Below are positions 45,553 through 55,624 of a stretch of 64,000 nucleotides of DNA, in pieces. The notes beneath the pieces were generated by a model. That model ran no database searches. It saw only the letters and a program-made list of their open reading frames with translations, and was not told the origin of the DNA. Source of the DNA: Methylovirgula sp. 4M-Z18 (lineage in GTDB: Bacteria; Pseudomonadota; Alphaproteobacteria; Rhizobiales; Beijerinckiaceae); the NCBI RefSeq assembly GCF_037890675.1, contig NZ_CP149574.1:1-64000 (forward strand), given 5' to 3'. Numbering within the stretch: position 1 is the stretch's first letter; the number at the start of each line of letters is the position of its first letter. The position numbers were made by a program, and so were the translations under genes.

Positions 45553-46835
45553 GCCTGCAGCCTGTCGATCATGGCCTGCGTGATCAGGCAGATGCCTTTC
45601 TCGGTGCGGCGGAAGCGCTTGGCGTCGAGTTCCGGATCTTCGCCCACGACGAGCCCCTCCGGAATTTTCACGCCGCGGTCGATCACCGCATTTTTGAGCT
45701 GCACATTCCTGCCGACTTCGACATAGGGCAGGACCACGGCGTTCTCGACATGCGAGAAGGAATTGACGCGCACGCCGGTAAACATCAAGGAGCGCTTCAG
45801 GCTCGCGCCCGATATGATGCAGCCACCCGATATGAGCGAGGTGACGGCGCTACCGCGCCGGCCTTCGACGTCATGCACGAATTTGGCGGGCGGCGTAATT
45901 TCGCCGTAGGTCCAGATCGGCCAGCTCTCGTCATAAAGGTTGAGATCCGGAATGACTTCCGTGAGATCGATATTGGCTTCCCAATAGGCATCCACCGTCC
46001 CGACGTCGCGCCAATAGGGTGCCGCTTCGATGGAGGAGCGCACGCAGGATTTCGCGAAATGATGCGCGACCGCTTTGCCGTGTTTCACGATATAAGGAAT
46101 GATGTCCTTGCCGAAGTCGCGGCTCGAGCCGGGCTCGGCGGCGTCGCGCTTCAATTGCTCGAACAGGAAATTCGTCTCGAAGACATAAATACCCATCGAG
46201 GCGAGGGAGACGTCGGTGCGTCCGGGCATCGGCGGCGGGTTGGCAGGCTTTTCGAGGAACGAAAGGATGCGGTCGTTCTCATCGACATGCATGACGCCAA
46301 AGCCCTTGGCGTCTTCAATCGGCACTTCGAGGCAGCCGATGGTGACGTCGGCGCCCGAATTGACGTGCTGCTGCAGCATCGCCTCGTAATCCATCTTGTA
46401 GATGTGATCGCCGGCGAGGAGCACGATATGGGTGGGTGCGTAGGATTCGATGATGTCGATATTCTGATAGACCGCGTCCGCCGTGCCTTCATACCAAGCG
46501 GTTTCGGACACGCGCTGGCTCGCCGGGAGAACATCGAAGCTCTCGTTGCGCTCGATGCGGAAGAAGTTCCAGCCGCGCTGCAAATGCCGGATCAGGCTGT
46601 GCGCCTTATATTGCGTCGCGATGCCGATCCGGCGGATGCCGGAGTTGAGGGCATTCGACAATGCAAAATCGATGATGCGCGATTTGCCGCCGAAAAACAC
46701 CGCAGGTTTCGCCCGCCTGTCGGTGAGTTCGAGCAACCGGCTGCCACGCCCGCCGGCAAGCACATAAGCCATCGCATGACGGGACAGCGGTCCGGACGAA
46801 GTGGGTTTGGGGGAATCTTTCGGTGGCATGGGCAT
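45549..46835 (-). CDS. glgC: Glucose-1-phosphate adenylyltransferase
   Basis: A 428-residue nucleotidyltransferase making ADP-glucose, the committed and usually allosteric step of glycogen synthesis. The nucleotide motif [20 protein letters not shown] is at about 26-45; GDHIYKMDY, the substrate-binding FLEKP and the C-terminal left-handed beta-helix ([20 protein letters not shown]) follow. GGGAGA lies 5 nt before the ATG. In alphaproteobacteria this enzyme is typically activated by fructose-6-phosphate and pyruvate (family knowledge). Confidence 0.96.
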   Translation of the reverse strand: MPMPPKDSPKPTSSGPLSRHAMAYVLAGGRGSRLLELTDRRAKPAVFFGGKSRIIDFALSNALNSGIRRIGIATQYKAHSLIRHLQRGWNFFRIERNESFDVLPASQRVSETAWYEGTADAVYQNIDIIESYAPTHIVLLAGDHIYKMDYEAMLQQHVNSGADVTIGCLEVPIEDAKGFGVMHVDENDRILSFLEKPANPPPMPGRTDVSLASMGIYVFETNFLFEQLKRDAAEPGSSRDFGKDIIPYIVKHGKAVAHHFAKSCVRSSIEAAPYWRDVGTVDAYWEANIDLTEVIPDLNLYDESWPIWTYGEITPPAKFVHDVEGRRGSAVTSLISGGCIISGASLKRSLMFTGVRVNSFSHVENAVVLPYVEVGRNVQLKNAVIDRGVKIPEGLVVGEDPELDAKRFRRTEKGICLITQAMIDRLQA

Positions 46836-46885
46836 AAAGGTCTCCCAGATTTTGTTATCGTTGATGAAATTGAATGATTTTGCAA

Positions 46886-49090
46886 TCAGGTCTCAGGATC
46901 AAATGCCAGAAAGACGATTGCAAGAGGGGGAAGGATGATCTCGGCCGAAGCAGGCAGCCCGTGCGACGATATGTCCTGCGCCGTCACCGCGCCGAAATTG
47001 CCCATGTTCGAGCCGCCATAGCTTTCGGCGTCCGAATTCAAGATTTCGCGCCAGCGGCCGGAGTTCGGCAGGCCAACGCGGTAATTGGTGCGTGGAACCG
47101 GCGTGAAATTCGCGATGACTGCGACGGGGTGGTCTTCTGCGTCACCCAAGCGCAGCCAGGCGAAGACCGATTGATCCGCATCGTCCGCGGTGATCCAGCG
47201 GAAGCCTTCGGCTTCGCAATCGCGCGCGTAAAGCGCCGGATAGTCGCGGGTGATCGCGTTGAGATCGCGCACCAGCTTCTGCAGGCCCGCATGCAGCGGA
47301 TGATCGAGCTGGTGCCATTCCAGGCCGTTGTGAAAATCCCACTCGCGGCCCTGGCCGAATTCCTGTCCCATGAACAGGAGTTTCTTGCCCGGATGGCCCC
47401 ACATGAAGCCGTAATAGGCGCGGGCATTGGCGAATTTCTGCCAGCCGTCGCCCGGCATCTTGCCGAGAATTGATCCCTTCCCGTGTACGACTTCGTCATG
47501 CGACAGCGGCAGGACGAAGTTTTCCGAAAAGGCGTAGAGAAGCCCGAAGGTCATCTTGTTGTGGTGCCAGCGGCGGTAGATCGGATCGAGCGACATATAT
47601 TCGAGCGTGTCGTGCATCCAGCCCATGTTCCATTTGAAGCCGAAGCCGAGGCCGCCGGCATAGGCGGGCTGCGACACGCCGGGCCAGGCGGTCGATTCTT
47701 CGGCAACGGTCACGCCGCCCGGAAATGTCCCGTAGACCAGCGCATTGACATGACGCAGGAAGGCGACCGCTTCCTCGTTCTCGTTGCCGCCCTTGGCATT
47801 GGGTAGCCATTCGCCTTCTTTGCGCGAATAATCGAGATAGAGCATCGAGGCGACCGCATCGACGCGCAGGCCGTCGATGTGGAAGCGCTCGAACCAATAT
47901 AGTGCGTTGGCGGCGAGCACGTTCACCACTTCGCGGCGGCCGAAATCATAGATCGCCGTATTCCAATCGGGATGGAAGCCGCGGCGCGGATCGGCATGTT
48001 CATAGAGCGCCGTGCCGTCGAAATGGGCAAGGCCGTGCACGTCAGTCGGGAAATGCGCCGGCACCCAATCGAGAATGACGCTCAGGCCGGCTTGATGGGC
48101 CTTATCGACAAAGCGCGCGAACCCCGCAGGGTCGCCGAAGCGGCGCGTCGGCGCGAACAGGCCGATCGGCTGATAGCCCCAGGAATCGTCGAGCGGGTGT
48201 TCGTTCACCGGCATCAATTCGAGATGGGTGAAGCCCATGTCCTTGGCATAGGGGACGAGCGTATCGGCGAGCTGATCGTAGGTGAAGAAGCTGCCGTCGG
48301 GATTGCGCCGCCAGGAGCCGAGATGCACTTCGTAGGTCGCCATCGGCGCGCGGCGTGCATCGCGCGTCTTGCGCTCCTCGAGAAACTTTTCGTCGTGCCA
48401 CACGAAATTATCGGTGCGGGCGACGACCGAGGCGGTCGACGGACGGTTCTCGCTGCCAAAGCCGAACGGATCGGCCTTGAGCGGCAGCACGACGTCGTCG
48501 GGGCCGACGATCTCGTATTTGTAGATCGCGCCTTCGCCGAGGCCGGGCGCGAAAATTTCCCACAGGCCGGAATCGACGCGCTTGCGCATCTGATGCCGGC
48601 GGCCGTCCCAGGCATTGAAATCGCCGACCACCGAAACGCGCTTCGCATGCGGTGCCCAGACGCAGAACAAGACGCCTTCGACACCCTCATGGGTCATTGG
48701 ATGGGCGCCGAGCCGGTTGAAGAGTTCGTGATGGGTGCCTTCGACGAGGAGATAATCGTCGATCGCGCCGAGCACGCCGACGAAGGCGTAGGGGTCTTGC
48801 AACTCCCACGCGCCGCCGACATTGGATGCACGCAAACGATAGGCGAAGCGCTCCGTGGCCTTGGGGATCTTGCCTTCGAAAAATCCGTCCGGGTGGCGTT
48901 GGTTCAGCGCGGCGAGCAACGCGCCTTTGGTGTCGAGTACATCGACTTGGGCGGCATGGGGAATGAAGGCGCGCACGACGAATGTGTCGCCATATTGATG
49001 CTGCCCAAGTATGGAAAACGGATCATCATGACGGGCGGAGACGATGGCGATGACATCTTCATCCGATGCGGTCCAGCCCGACTGATCCAT
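46886..49090 (-). CDS. glgB: 1,4-alpha-glucan branching enzyme
   Basis: A 734-residue GH13 enzyme that adds alpha-1,6 branches. The two N-terminal CBM48 domains are present ([20 protein letters not shown], then [20 protein letters not shown]). Catalytic residues are Asp in [17 protein letters not shown], Glu in [10 protein letters not shown] and Asp in [14 protein letters not shown]. The full four-domain length matches the E. coli type. It starts about 100 nt after the DUF4919-like gene and ends 50 nt before glgC. Confidence 0.96.
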   Translation of the reverse strand: MDQSGWTASDEDVIAIVSARHDDPFSILGQHQYGDTFVVRAFIPHAAQVDVLDTKGALLAALNQRHPDGFFEGKIPKATERFAYRLRASNVGGAWELQDPYAFVGVLGAIDDYLLVEGTHHELFNRLGAHPMTHEGVEGVLFCVWAPHAKRVSVVGDFNAWDGRRHQMRKRVDSGLWEIFAPGLGEGAIYKYEIVGPDDVVLPLKADPFGFGSENRPSTASVVARTDNFVWHDEKFLEERKTRDARRAPMATYEVHLGSWRRNPDGSFFTYDQLADTLVPYAKDMGFTHLELMPVNEHPLDDSWGYQPIGLFAPTRRFGDPAGFARFVDKAHQAGLSVILDWVPAHFPTDVHGLAHFDGTALYEHADPRRGFHPDWNTAIYDFGRREVVNVLAANALYWFERFHIDGLRVDAVASMLYLDYSRKEGEWLPNAKGGNENEEAVAFLRHVNALVYGTFPGGVTVAEESTAWPGVSQPAYAGGLGFGFKWNMGWMHDTLEYMSLDPIYRRWHHNKMTFGLLYAFSENFVLPLSHDEVVHGKGSILGKMPGDGWQKFANARAYYGFMWGHPGKKLLFMGQEFGQGREWDFHNGLEWHQLDHPLHAGLQKLVRDLNAITRDYPALYARDCEAEGFRWITADDADQSVFAWLRLGDAEDHPVAVIANFTPVPRTNYRVGLPNSGRWREILNSDAESYGGSNMGNFGAVTAQDISSHGLPASAEIILPPLAIVFLAFDPET

Positions 49091-49191
49091 TTCCTACCCC
49101 ATTGGTTTCATTGACACCCGCCACAATATTGGTAGCGGCTCAAATGCTGGACCGCAAGCGCCTGCGAAGCAGGGCCTTGCGGCAAGGCCAA

Positions 49192-49896
49192 TCAATTCGG
49201 CGGGTTCAAAGCCTTCTTCTCCGCCGCGAGAATCTGATCGACAAGAAAATAGACCGCGATATGCCGTTGATCTCTATCGATCACGTCGAACCGGTCATAG
49301 GCGTGGCCGGTGGCGTTGATCAGGCTTTGACTCTGAACCTTGAAGCCCATGAGGCTAAGTGTCACGTACTCCTCATGGACGGTAATCGCATTCCAGGCGG
49401 ATTGCGGCGATCCTCCCTCGCCATTCTGTATGGACGCCATCAGTCCATCGATCGCCATCTTATCTTGCGCCAGTTCGCTTGTGCGGCCGAGTGCGCGCAG
49501 CGCGGCATAGCGCATGATATGAGCTTCGAGATCGACGTAATTCTCCGCTAGGATCGTATCTGCCGCGCGAATGACGCCTTCATAGTCGTTGTTTTGCCGC
49601 GCCGCCCATAGAGCTTTGCGGATCGTATCGGTTTTGACGCCGATGAGATCGAAATATGAGCTGTTAACATAGGCTTGGCGCAAAGCTGTCCAGTCGGCCG
49701 ACGCCGGAATGCGCCGTGCCGATGCTGCAAGTTCGAGATAAGTCTTATCAGACCTGTCGTCCGCAGAGGCGCGGTGCGCCAGAGCAAAGGCGGCGACAAC
49801 GACGAGAAAGCCGAGCCCGAGAACGTTCCGCAATCGGCGGGCATGAGGCCGAACCTGGGAATATGCATTCCGTACACTCGGCGCCCTACCCACCAT
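49192..49896 (-). CDS. Exported DUF4919-like protein within the glycogen operon
   Basis: A 234-residue protein with an N-terminal hydrophobic signal or anchor (about 24-43, NVLGLGFLVVVAAFALAHRA). The rest resembles the DUF4919 domain, whose function is unknown: ADWTALRQAYVNSSYFD (about 63-79), a helical repeat-like middle, and the late SLMGFKVQSQSLINATGHAYDRFDVID. AAGGGG lies 7 nt before the ATG at 49896; the frame extends further upstream but into glgP. It lies 17 nt after glgP and just before glgB, inside an operon of cytoplasmic glycogen enzymes, which is an odd place for an exported protein. The assignment rests on pattern memory, so I hold it loosely. Confidence 0.65.
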   Translation of the reverse strand: MVGRAPSVRNAYSQVRPHARRLRNVLGLGFLVVVAAFALAHRASADDRSDKTYLELAASARRIPASADWTALRQAYVNSSYFDLIGVKTDTIRKALWAARQNNDYEGVIRAADTILAENYVDLEAHIMRYAALRALGRTSELAQDKMAIDGLMASIQNGEGGSPQSAWNAITVHEEYVTLSLMGFKVQSQSLINATGHAYDRFDVIDRDQRHIAVYFLVDQILAAEKKALNPPN

Positions 49897-49913
49897 TTGC
49901 GAACCCCTTCCCG

Positions 49914-52415
49914 CTATCCCACGGGCTTTGTCGGTACGCGCCAAATGTCCTGCGCATATTCGGCAATGGAGCGGTCGGAAGAGAACCAGCCCATATTCGC
50001 CGTGTTCAGGATACTCGACTTCCACCAAGCTGCACGATTATGCCAGCGGGCGTCAACATCCCGCTGCATGGAATAATAGGAATCGAAGTCGGCGCAGACC
50101 ATGAAATGGTCGTGATATGTCACAGCGTCGACGAGGCTGCGGAACCGATCGGGCTGATCGTGCGAGAAGACGCCGCCGCCGACCGCTTCCAGAACTTCCG
50201 GCAGCAGATGCGATGCGGCGATCGTTGCCTGTGCGTCGATGCCCTTGCTGCGGCGCTCGGCGACCTCATCGGCGCGCAGGCCGAAGATGAAGATATTGTC
50301 CATGCCGACGCGTTCCGAAATCTCCACATTGGCGCCGTCCAACGTGCCGATGGTGAGCGCGCCGTTGAGCGCGAATTTCATATTTCCGGTGCCGCTTGCT
50401 TCCATACCAGCAGTCGAAATCTGTTCCGAGAGATCGGCGGCGGGAATGATCGATTCCGCGAGGCTCACATTGTAGTTCGGCAGGAACACGACCTTGAGTA
50501 GGCCACGCACCGTCGGGTCGGAATTGACCACGCGCGCCACGTCGTTGATGAGCTTGATGATCAGTTTCGCCTGATGGTAGCTCGCCGCCGCTTTGCCGGC
50601 GAAGATCTTGACACGCGGCGCCCAATTGGCCGTCGGCTGGGCGCGGATGGCGTCATAGAGCGCGATCGTCTCCAGAATGTTGAGCAATTGCCGCTTGTAT
50701 TCGTGGACGCGTTTGATCTGTACGTCGAACAAAGCGTTCGGATCGACCTTGATCGAGAGACGCTCCCAGATGATCTTGGCGAGATTGTTCTTGTTGACGC
50801 GGCGCGCGGCGACGAGCTTGTCATGCAGCGCTGTATCTTCCGCATATTTGGTGAATTCCGACAATTGCGATGCGTCGTCGAGGAAGCGGTCGCCGATCGT
50901 CTCGCGCAGGATCTTCGTCAGGCCCCGATTGCTTTCATAGAGCCAGCGGCGGAAAGTGATACCGTTGGTCTTGTTGTTGATCTTTTCCGGATAGAGCGTG
51001 TTGAAATCGTGGAACACGGTCTTGCGCATCAGATCCGTATGCAACGCCGACACGCCATTGACCCGGCGCGCGGCCAGGAAGGCGAGATTGCCCATGCGCA
51101 CGCGCCGGCCATTGTGTTCGTCGATCAGCGAGACGGTCGAGAGCAACTCGGCATCGGTATGGCCAAGCTCGCGCAGCCCGTCGAGGTGATAGCCATTGAT
51201 GAGATAGATGATCTGCATGTGGCGCGGTAGCAGCCGCTCCATCAGCGGCACCGGCCAGGTCTCGAGCGCTTCGGGCAGGAGCGTATGGTTGGTGTAGTTG
51301 AAGACTTCCTGCGTGATCGCCCACGCATGCTCCCACGACAATTCGTATTTGTCGACGAGAACGCGCATCAGTTCTGCGACGGCGATGGTCGGATGGGTGT
51401 CGTTGAGCTGGATCGCGACTTTCTCGGCCAGCGTATTGATGTCACCGTCCTGACGCTCATGCCGGCGGATGAGATCCTGCAGCGAGGCCGAGGCGAAGAA
51501 ATATTCCTGGCGCAGGCGAAGCTCTTGGCCGGCAGGCGTTTCGTCGCTCGGATAGAGCACTTTCGAAATCGCCTCGGCGCGCATGCGCGCGGCCATGGCG
51601 CCGACATAGTCGCCCTGGTTGAACGCGTCGAGCCGCAGCGGATCCTGCGCGCGCGCCGACCACAGGCGCAACGTGTTCACATGCTTGCCGCGCCAGCCGA
51701 CGATCGGCGTATCGTAGGCCACCGCCTGGATCGTTTCGCCGGGACGCCAGACATGGCGCATGGTGCCATCTTCCTGCTGCACGGCGTCAACGGTGCCGCC
51801 GAAGCCGATGTCGTAGGCGACTTCCGGCCGCTCGAACTCCCATGGATTGCCGAAGGACAACCAATCTTCCGGATATTCGCGCTGCCAGCCGTCCTTGATG
51901 GTCTGGCGGAACAGGCCGTGATCGTAACGGATGCCGTAGCCATGCGCCGCGACCGACAGGGTCGCCATGCTTTCCATGAAGCAGGCAGCGAGGCGACCGA
52001 GGCCGCCGTTGCCGAGCGCCGCGTCGGGTTCCATGGTGCGGAACGCGTCGAGATCGACATTGAGTTCGGCCAAGGCGGCGCGCATGTCCTCGGTCAGCCC
52101 GAGGTTCATCAAGGCGTCCGAGAGGAGCCGGCCGATGAGGAATTCCAGCGACAGATAATAGACGCGCTTGCGGTTCGCCTCGTAACTTGCCTGGGTCGAG
52201 GCCATCCACCGTTCCAGGATCCTGTCGCGCACCGCATAGGCTGTCGCGATGAACCAGTCGCGATGGGTCGCCACCGCCGGGTTTTTACCGACTTCATAGG
52301 TCAGTTTGGAGAGAACGGTCTCTTTGAGGGATGCCACCGTGGCGGACGTCGTGGAGGTGCGGGGATCCGCGGGCTTCTTGGCGTCCGTCGCCGCAGTCAC
52401 GTTGGTCTCGTTCAT
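49914..52415 (-). CDS. glgP: Glycogen phosphorylase
   Basis: An 833-residue PLP-dependent GT35 enzyme that releases glucose-1-phosphate from glycogen ends. The N-terminal glucan-binding region VYYLSLEFLIGRLLSDAL, the active-site LGNGGLGRLAACFMES, and the PLP-lysine segment EASGTGNMKFALNGALTIGT are intact. The ATG at 52415 (MNETN) has AGGA 6 nt upstream; an in-frame ATG at 52445 would add ten residues. It is the first gene of the glycogen operon, with a strong hairpin about 110 nt upstream of its start. Its product can feed galU and glgC. Confidence 0.95.
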   Translation of the reverse strand: MNETNVTAATDAKKPADPRTSTTSATVASLKETVLSKLTYEVGKNPAVATHRDWFIATAYAVRDRILERWMASTQASYEANRKRVYYLSLEFLIGRLLSDALMNLGLTEDMRAALAELNVDLDAFRTMEPDAALGNGGLGRLAACFMESMATLSVAAHGYGIRYDHGLFRQTIKDGWQREYPEDWLSFGNPWEFERPEVAYDIGFGGTVDAVQQEDGTMRHVWRPGETIQAVAYDTPIVGWRGKHVNTLRLWSARAQDPLRLDAFNQGDYVGAMAARMRAEAISKVLYPSDETPAGQELRLRQEYFFASASLQDLIRRHERQDGDINTLAEKVAIQLNDTHPTIAVAELMRVLVDKYELSWEHAWAITQEVFNYTNHTLLPEALETWPVPLMERLLPRHMQIIYLINGYHLDGLRELGHTDAELLSTVSLIDEHNGRRVRMGNLAFLAARRVNGVSALHTDLMRKTVFHDFNTLYPEKINNKTNGITFRRWLYESNRGLTKILRETIGDRFLDDASQLSEFTKYAEDTALHDKLVAARRVNKNNLAKIIWERLSIKVDPNALFDVQIKRVHEYKRQLLNILETIALYDAIRAQPTANWAPRVKIFAGKAAASYHQAKLIIKLINDVARVVNSDPTVRGLLKVVFLPNYNVSLAESIIPAADLSEQISTAGMEASGTGNMKFALNGALTIGTLDGANVEISERVGMDNIFIFGLRADEVAERRSKGIDAQATIAASHLLPEVLEAVGGGVFSHDQPDRFRSLVDAVTYHDHFMVCADFDSYYSMQRDVDARWHNRAAWWKSSILNTANMGWFSSDRSIAEYAQDIWRVPTKPVG

Positions 52416-52789
52416 CTTGGGTCCTGTTGGGTTAGGGCCTGCCATCCATCACCAATGGGCTTGGACGTGATCGGCCATGCCCGGTTCAACCTGAGCGCGC
52501 TCACGTCGAACCATTTAGAAATGCCCAAACCGGGTATATCCGGTTTGGGCCGGGTGAAGTGAAAAAATGCCGTCTGCGGCGGCGCAATTGCGCCTTGCGA
52601 ATTGCATTTTTTGACCTCATCCAGCCCCCTGGTAACGGATGATGGGCCGTCGTCTTGGCCCAAGCGCAAAATACACGGGCGCGGAGCAATTACCAGAGTC
52701 TCGGGCATATGCTCAAAGTTTGGGCATTGGGTCGGAAATTTAAGCGTTTCCGAATTATGAGACGCGTTTTTTATCGTTTGAGACTGAAT
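52416..52789. promoter_or_regulatory. glgP leader and promoter region with a long hairpin
   Basis: This 374-nt gap separates glgP from the LLM oxidoreductase. At 52523-52550 a perfect 11-bp stem is seen: GCCCAAACCGG and CCGGTTTGGGC around GTATAT. It is 108 nt upstream of the glgP start. No T-run follows on either strand, so an operator or a leader RNA element is more likely than a terminator. A second small palindrome, GCGCAATTGCGC, is at 52582-52593. No gene is seen. Confidence 0.5.
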
Positions 52790-53827
52790 TTAGGCTGCGG
52801 ACTGCTTGCGGACGCGGGGTGCGACCTGCGTTCCCAAAAGTTCGATGGCGCGCATCATATCGCGATGCGACAATAGGCCGCCGTCGAGGCGAATGGTCAC
52901 GCCCGACAGGCCGCCGAGCGCCTCGCTCATGTATAGCATTTTATCGGCGATTGTTTCCGGACTGCCGACAAGCAGCGCGCCCGTGCGGCCGCGGGTGGCG
53001 TCGAATTGCGCGCGGCTCACCGGACCCCAGCCGCGCTCCTTGCCGATCTTGGCCACCGCCTTTTCATAGGAAGGCCACATCAAGTCCGCCGCCGCATCAT
53101 CGCTGACGGCAAGGAAACCGAGCGCGTGGACGCCGACGGTCAGTTGTTCGGGCGGATGACCGGCGGCCAGGCCCGACTGACGGTAAAGATCGACCAGCGG
53201 GCGGAACCGGTGCGGTTCGCCGCCGATGATGGCGACGATCAATGGCAGGCCGAGCCGGCCGGCGCGAATGAAGGAGTCCGGCGTGCCGCCGACGCCGATG
53301 AAAATCGGCAGCGGGTTCTGTACCGGGCGCGGATAGACCGCCTGGCCCGTCAGCGGCGCACGGTGCCGTCCCGACCAATGGACATGGGTGTCGGCGCGGA
53401 CCTTCAACAGAAGGTCGAGCTTTTCCGAGAACAAGAGGTCGTAATGGTTGAGGTCGTATCCGAACAGCGGATAGGATTCGATGAAAGAGCCACGTCCGAC
53501 GATCATTTCGGCGCGGCCGCGCGAGATCAGATCGATCGTGGCGAATTGCTGAAACAGCCGGATCGGATCGTCGGAGCTCAGAACGCTGACCGCGCTGGTG
53601 AGGCGGATGTTTCTCGTGCGTGCCGCCGCGGCAGCCAAAAGCGTCGCCGGACTCGAGGCGACATATTCCTCACGGTGATGTTCGCCGATGCCGAACACGT
53701 CAATTCCGACCTCGTCGGCAAGCACGATTTCGTCCAATAAATCGCGCACCCGGTCGGCGCCGTCGCCCCATGCCTTGGTCGCGTCGTTCCAGATCGATGC
53801 AACGAAACTGTCGATGCCGATTTGCAT
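52790..53827 (-). CDS. LLM-class flavin-dependent oxidoreductase
   Basis: A 345-residue luciferase-like TIM-barrel protein that uses reduced FMN or F420 to oxidise small organic compounds. Typical segments are EIVLADEVGIDVFGIGEHH (about 40-58), RTRNIRLTSAVSVLSSDDP, GRAEMIVGRGSFIESYPLFG and VGSPETIADKML. The start at 53827 (MQIGID) fits the family; the upstream extension to 54160 does not. It is 104 nt after the VOC gene and probably in its operon under the TetR gene. Confidence 0.87.
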   Translation of the reverse strand: MQIGIDSFVASIWNDATKAWGDGADRVRDLLDEIVLADEVGIDVFGIGEHHREEYVASSPATLLAAAAARTRNIRLTSAVSVLSSDDPIRLFQQFATIDLISRGRAEMIVGRGSFIESYPLFGYDLNHYDLLFSEKLDLLLKVRADTHVHWSGRHRAPLTGQAVYPRPVQNPLPIFIGVGGTPDSFIRAGRLGLPLIVAIIGGEPHRFRPLVDLYRQSGLAAGHPPEQLTVGVHALGFLAVSDDAAADLMWPSYEKAVAKIGKERGWGPVSRAQFDATRGRTGALLVGSPETIADKMLYMSEALGGLSGVTIRLDGGLLSHRDMMRAIELLGTQVAPRVRKQSAA

Positions 53828-53931
53828 GATGCTGCCTGTCTCACGTGGCCGGAGCGCACACAAAGACAGGGCGGCCGTGGCCTTGTCAATAGAAAGGCAA
53901 GACGCGGCTCTGCCGTGATTGCGATGCTCTG

Positions 53932-54405
53932 TCAGGCGCAGCCGCTCTCCTGCATCTGCTGCACGGCCTTTTGCATCTCGTCCGGTGTCACGTCGCGCAC
54001 ATGGGTGGCGATCGACCAATGGTGGCCGAACGGATCTTCGACGATGCCGTAGCGATCGCCCCAGAACATGTCGGAGACCGGCATGATCACCTTGGCGCCT
54101 GCGGCGACGGCCTGCGCCGTTTGCGCATCGGCGTCTTCGACATAAAGATGGATATTGCACGCCGTGCCGCCCAAAAGCTTCGGGCCGCGTCCGCCGCGCT
54201 CCGGCATTTCCTGGCTCATCATGATCGCGGAATCACCGATCCGCAGCATCGCATGCAGGAGGAAACCATTGTGCACCAGGCGCGATTCTTCTTTCGCGCC
54301 GAAGGCTGTCTTGTAGAATTCGATCGCGTCGAGCGCATCGCCGCACATGAGATGCGGTGTCACCGTATGCATGCCGTTGGGAATGGGATTCACGCCGTCC
54401 GTCAT
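53932..54405 (-). CDS. VOC/glyoxalase-family protein (PhnB-like)
   Basis: A 157-residue protein with the PhnB-type VOC fold: TPHLMCGDALDAIEFYKTAF at the start, then MLRIGDSAIMMSQE, NIHLYVEDADAQTAQAVAAG and the final GDRYGIVEDPFGHHWSIATH. Such proteins bind small ligands or metal and some detoxify electrophiles; the reaction here is not known. AGGAGAGG lies just before the ATG. It starts 11 nt after the TetR gene and belongs to the TetR-VOC-LLM operon. The VOC gene at 894-1376 belongs to a related but more divergent group. Confidence 0.85.
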   Translation of the reverse strand: MTDGVNPIPNGMHTVTPHLMCGDALDAIEFYKTAFGAKEESRLVHNGFLLHAMLRIGDSAIMMSQEMPERGGRGPKLLGGTACNIHLYVEDADAQTAQAVAAGAKVIMPVSDMFWGDRYGIVEDPFGHHWSIATHVRDVTPDEMQKAVQQMQESGCA

Positions 54406-54415
54406 TTTCCTCTCC

Positions 54416-54856
54416 TCATGATTGAACGTGATTGAGCGGCAGCAACATTTCGAGATAGTGCCGCAAATGGGCCGAACCTTTCCGGGCCCTTTCGGGATCG
54501 CGCTGCGCTTTGGCGAATGAAATGAACGCGCCTTGCAGAACGCTTTGCATGAAATATCCGATGCTCTCGGCTGTCCGGAATGCGTGCGGCGCATATTGTG
54601 TTTCTGCCATAGCAAGATCCTGCGTCAGCGTCGTGACATGATCGTCCAGCTCCTGTGTGCAGACGGCGCCCGCATTGACATGTTTCGCCGCCGCGACGGC
54701 CCACCGCTTCCTGCTGGCGAAGCGGTGAAAGAAACCGCCTTTGGCAATGCCGGCGCAGATCTTGCCGACACTCGCCACGGCATCGCCCTTGCGCCCGATG
54801 AGGTCGCGCGCCGCATCGAGCAGTTTGGTGTGGGTTTCGGTGGTCGAATGGATCAT
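54416..54856 (-). CDS. Short TetR-family regulator, probable internal deletion
   Basis: A 146-residue TetR-type protein. The N-terminal helix-turn-helix is recognisable (KLLDAARDLIGRKGDAVASV then ICAGIAKGGFFHRFASRK), although the usual HF.SKE turn reads RFASRK. The C-terminus SVLQGAFISFAKAQ...HLRHYLEMLLPL matches the partial TetR at 1-255. Family members have about 190 residues; the missing 40-45 fall between the DNA-binding domain and the last helices, where the ligand pocket is formed. It may be a degraded or constitutive repressor. A perfect 8-bp-arm palindrome lies 5 nt upstream of the start. Confidence 0.72.
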   Translation of the reverse strand: MIHSTTETHTKLLDAARDLIGRKGDAVASVGKICAGIAKGGFFHRFASRKRWAVAAAKHVNAGAVCTQELDDHVTTLTQDLAMAETQYAPHAFRTAESIGYFMQSVLQGAFISFAKAQRDPERARKGSAHLRHYLEMLLPLNHVQS

Positions 54857-54860
54857 GACA

Positions 54861-54908
54861 ATACCAACTGGTTGGTATGTTTATGCTGGAAGTTGTTCAA
54901 GCGGTCAA
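54861..54908 (-). promoter_or_regulatory. Promoter and TetR operator upstream of the short TetR gene
   Basis: On the minus strand TTGACC (54908-54903) and CATAAA (54885-54880) are 17 nt apart. Immediately downstream, ATACCAAC-TG-GTTGGTAT (54861-54878) is a palindrome with perfect 8-bp arms over the expected start point, 5 nt before the ATG. Confidence 0.7.
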
Positions 54909-54939
54909 GCCGCAATCTGCGCTTTTTCCGGTTCGGCGC

Positions 54940-54967
54940 TTGGAATCCCAATATGGACGGCCATATT
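54940..54967 (+). promoter_or_regulatory. Promoter and operator upstream of the second TetR gene
   Basis: TTGGAA (54940-54945) and CATATT (54962-54967) are spaced by 16 nt. The 18-bp palindrome AATATGG-ACGG-CCATATT (54950-54967) has perfect 7-bp arms and covers the spacer and the -10. The ATG is only 7 nt beyond, so the transcript may be leaderless. A close copy lies at 55625-55642. Confidence 0.7.
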
Positions 54968-54974
54968 ATTGAGC

Positions 54975-55556
54975 ATGTCCAAGCTCTCCAACCGCGAGAA
55001 AATCCTGGCCGCCGGCCTGCAAGTGGTGCATGCGCGCGGCTTCAACGGTGCGAGCGTGCGCGATATCGTGCAGGCGGCAGGCGTCCCGCAAGGCTCCTTC
55101 ACCAATCATTTCACGTCGAAAGAGGCGTTCGGTCTTGAAATATTGGACCATTATTTCGCCAGCCGCCGGCCGTTCGTCGAAGAGACCTTGCAAAATGCGG
55201 CGCTCAGGCCCCTGCAGCGGATCGCGGCCTATGTTGCCGCGGTGAAGGCCAGGCTCGGCCGCGACAACATGCGCAACGGCTGTCTTTACGGCAATTTCAT
55301 CGCCGAATCCGGCGATGTGAGCGACACGATCCGCCAACGCGTGGCTCAGGCGCTCGGCCAGACCGAGGCGTCGGTCGCGCAATGCCTGCGCGAGGCGGTG
55401 GCGGCCGGCGACCTGCGCCCGGATTTTGAGTGCGCGGACATTGCCGGCTTCGTGGTTTCTTCGCTGCAGGGCGCTATTTTGCTCTCGAAGGCGCAGCAGA
55501 ATGCCGCGCCGCTCGACCGGTTCGAGCGGATCCTATTCCAGACCATTCTGCGCTGA
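54975..55556 (+). CDS. TetR-family regulator of the adjacent MFS exporter
   Basis: A 193-residue TetR regulator of normal length. The helix-turn-helix is at about 25-48 (VRDIVQAAGVPQGSFTNHFTSKEAFG), with the ligand domain following, including GCLYGNFIAESGDVSDTIRQ and the late SSLQGAILLSKAQQNAAP. It lacks a Shine-Dalgarno site. The 18-bp palindrome over its own -10 recurs with 15 of 18 matches upstream of the MFS gene, so it most likely represses both itself and the exporter. The ligand is probably an exported toxic compound. Confidence 0.87.
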   Translation: MSKLSNREKILAAGLQVVHARGFNGASVRDIVQAAGVPQGSFTNHFTSKEAFGLEILDHYFASRRPFVEETLQNAALRPLQRIAAYVAAVKARLGRDNMRNGCLYGNFIAESGDVSDTIRQRVAQALGQTEASVAQCLREAVAAGDLRPDFECADIAGFVVSSLQGAILLSKAQQNAAPLDRFERILFQTILR

Positions 55557-55624
55557 TTACTGCTTAAGAAAACATTTCGGGGAACGCCATGGATCGAGGG
55601 TCTGCGCTGCTCTAGATGATCACG

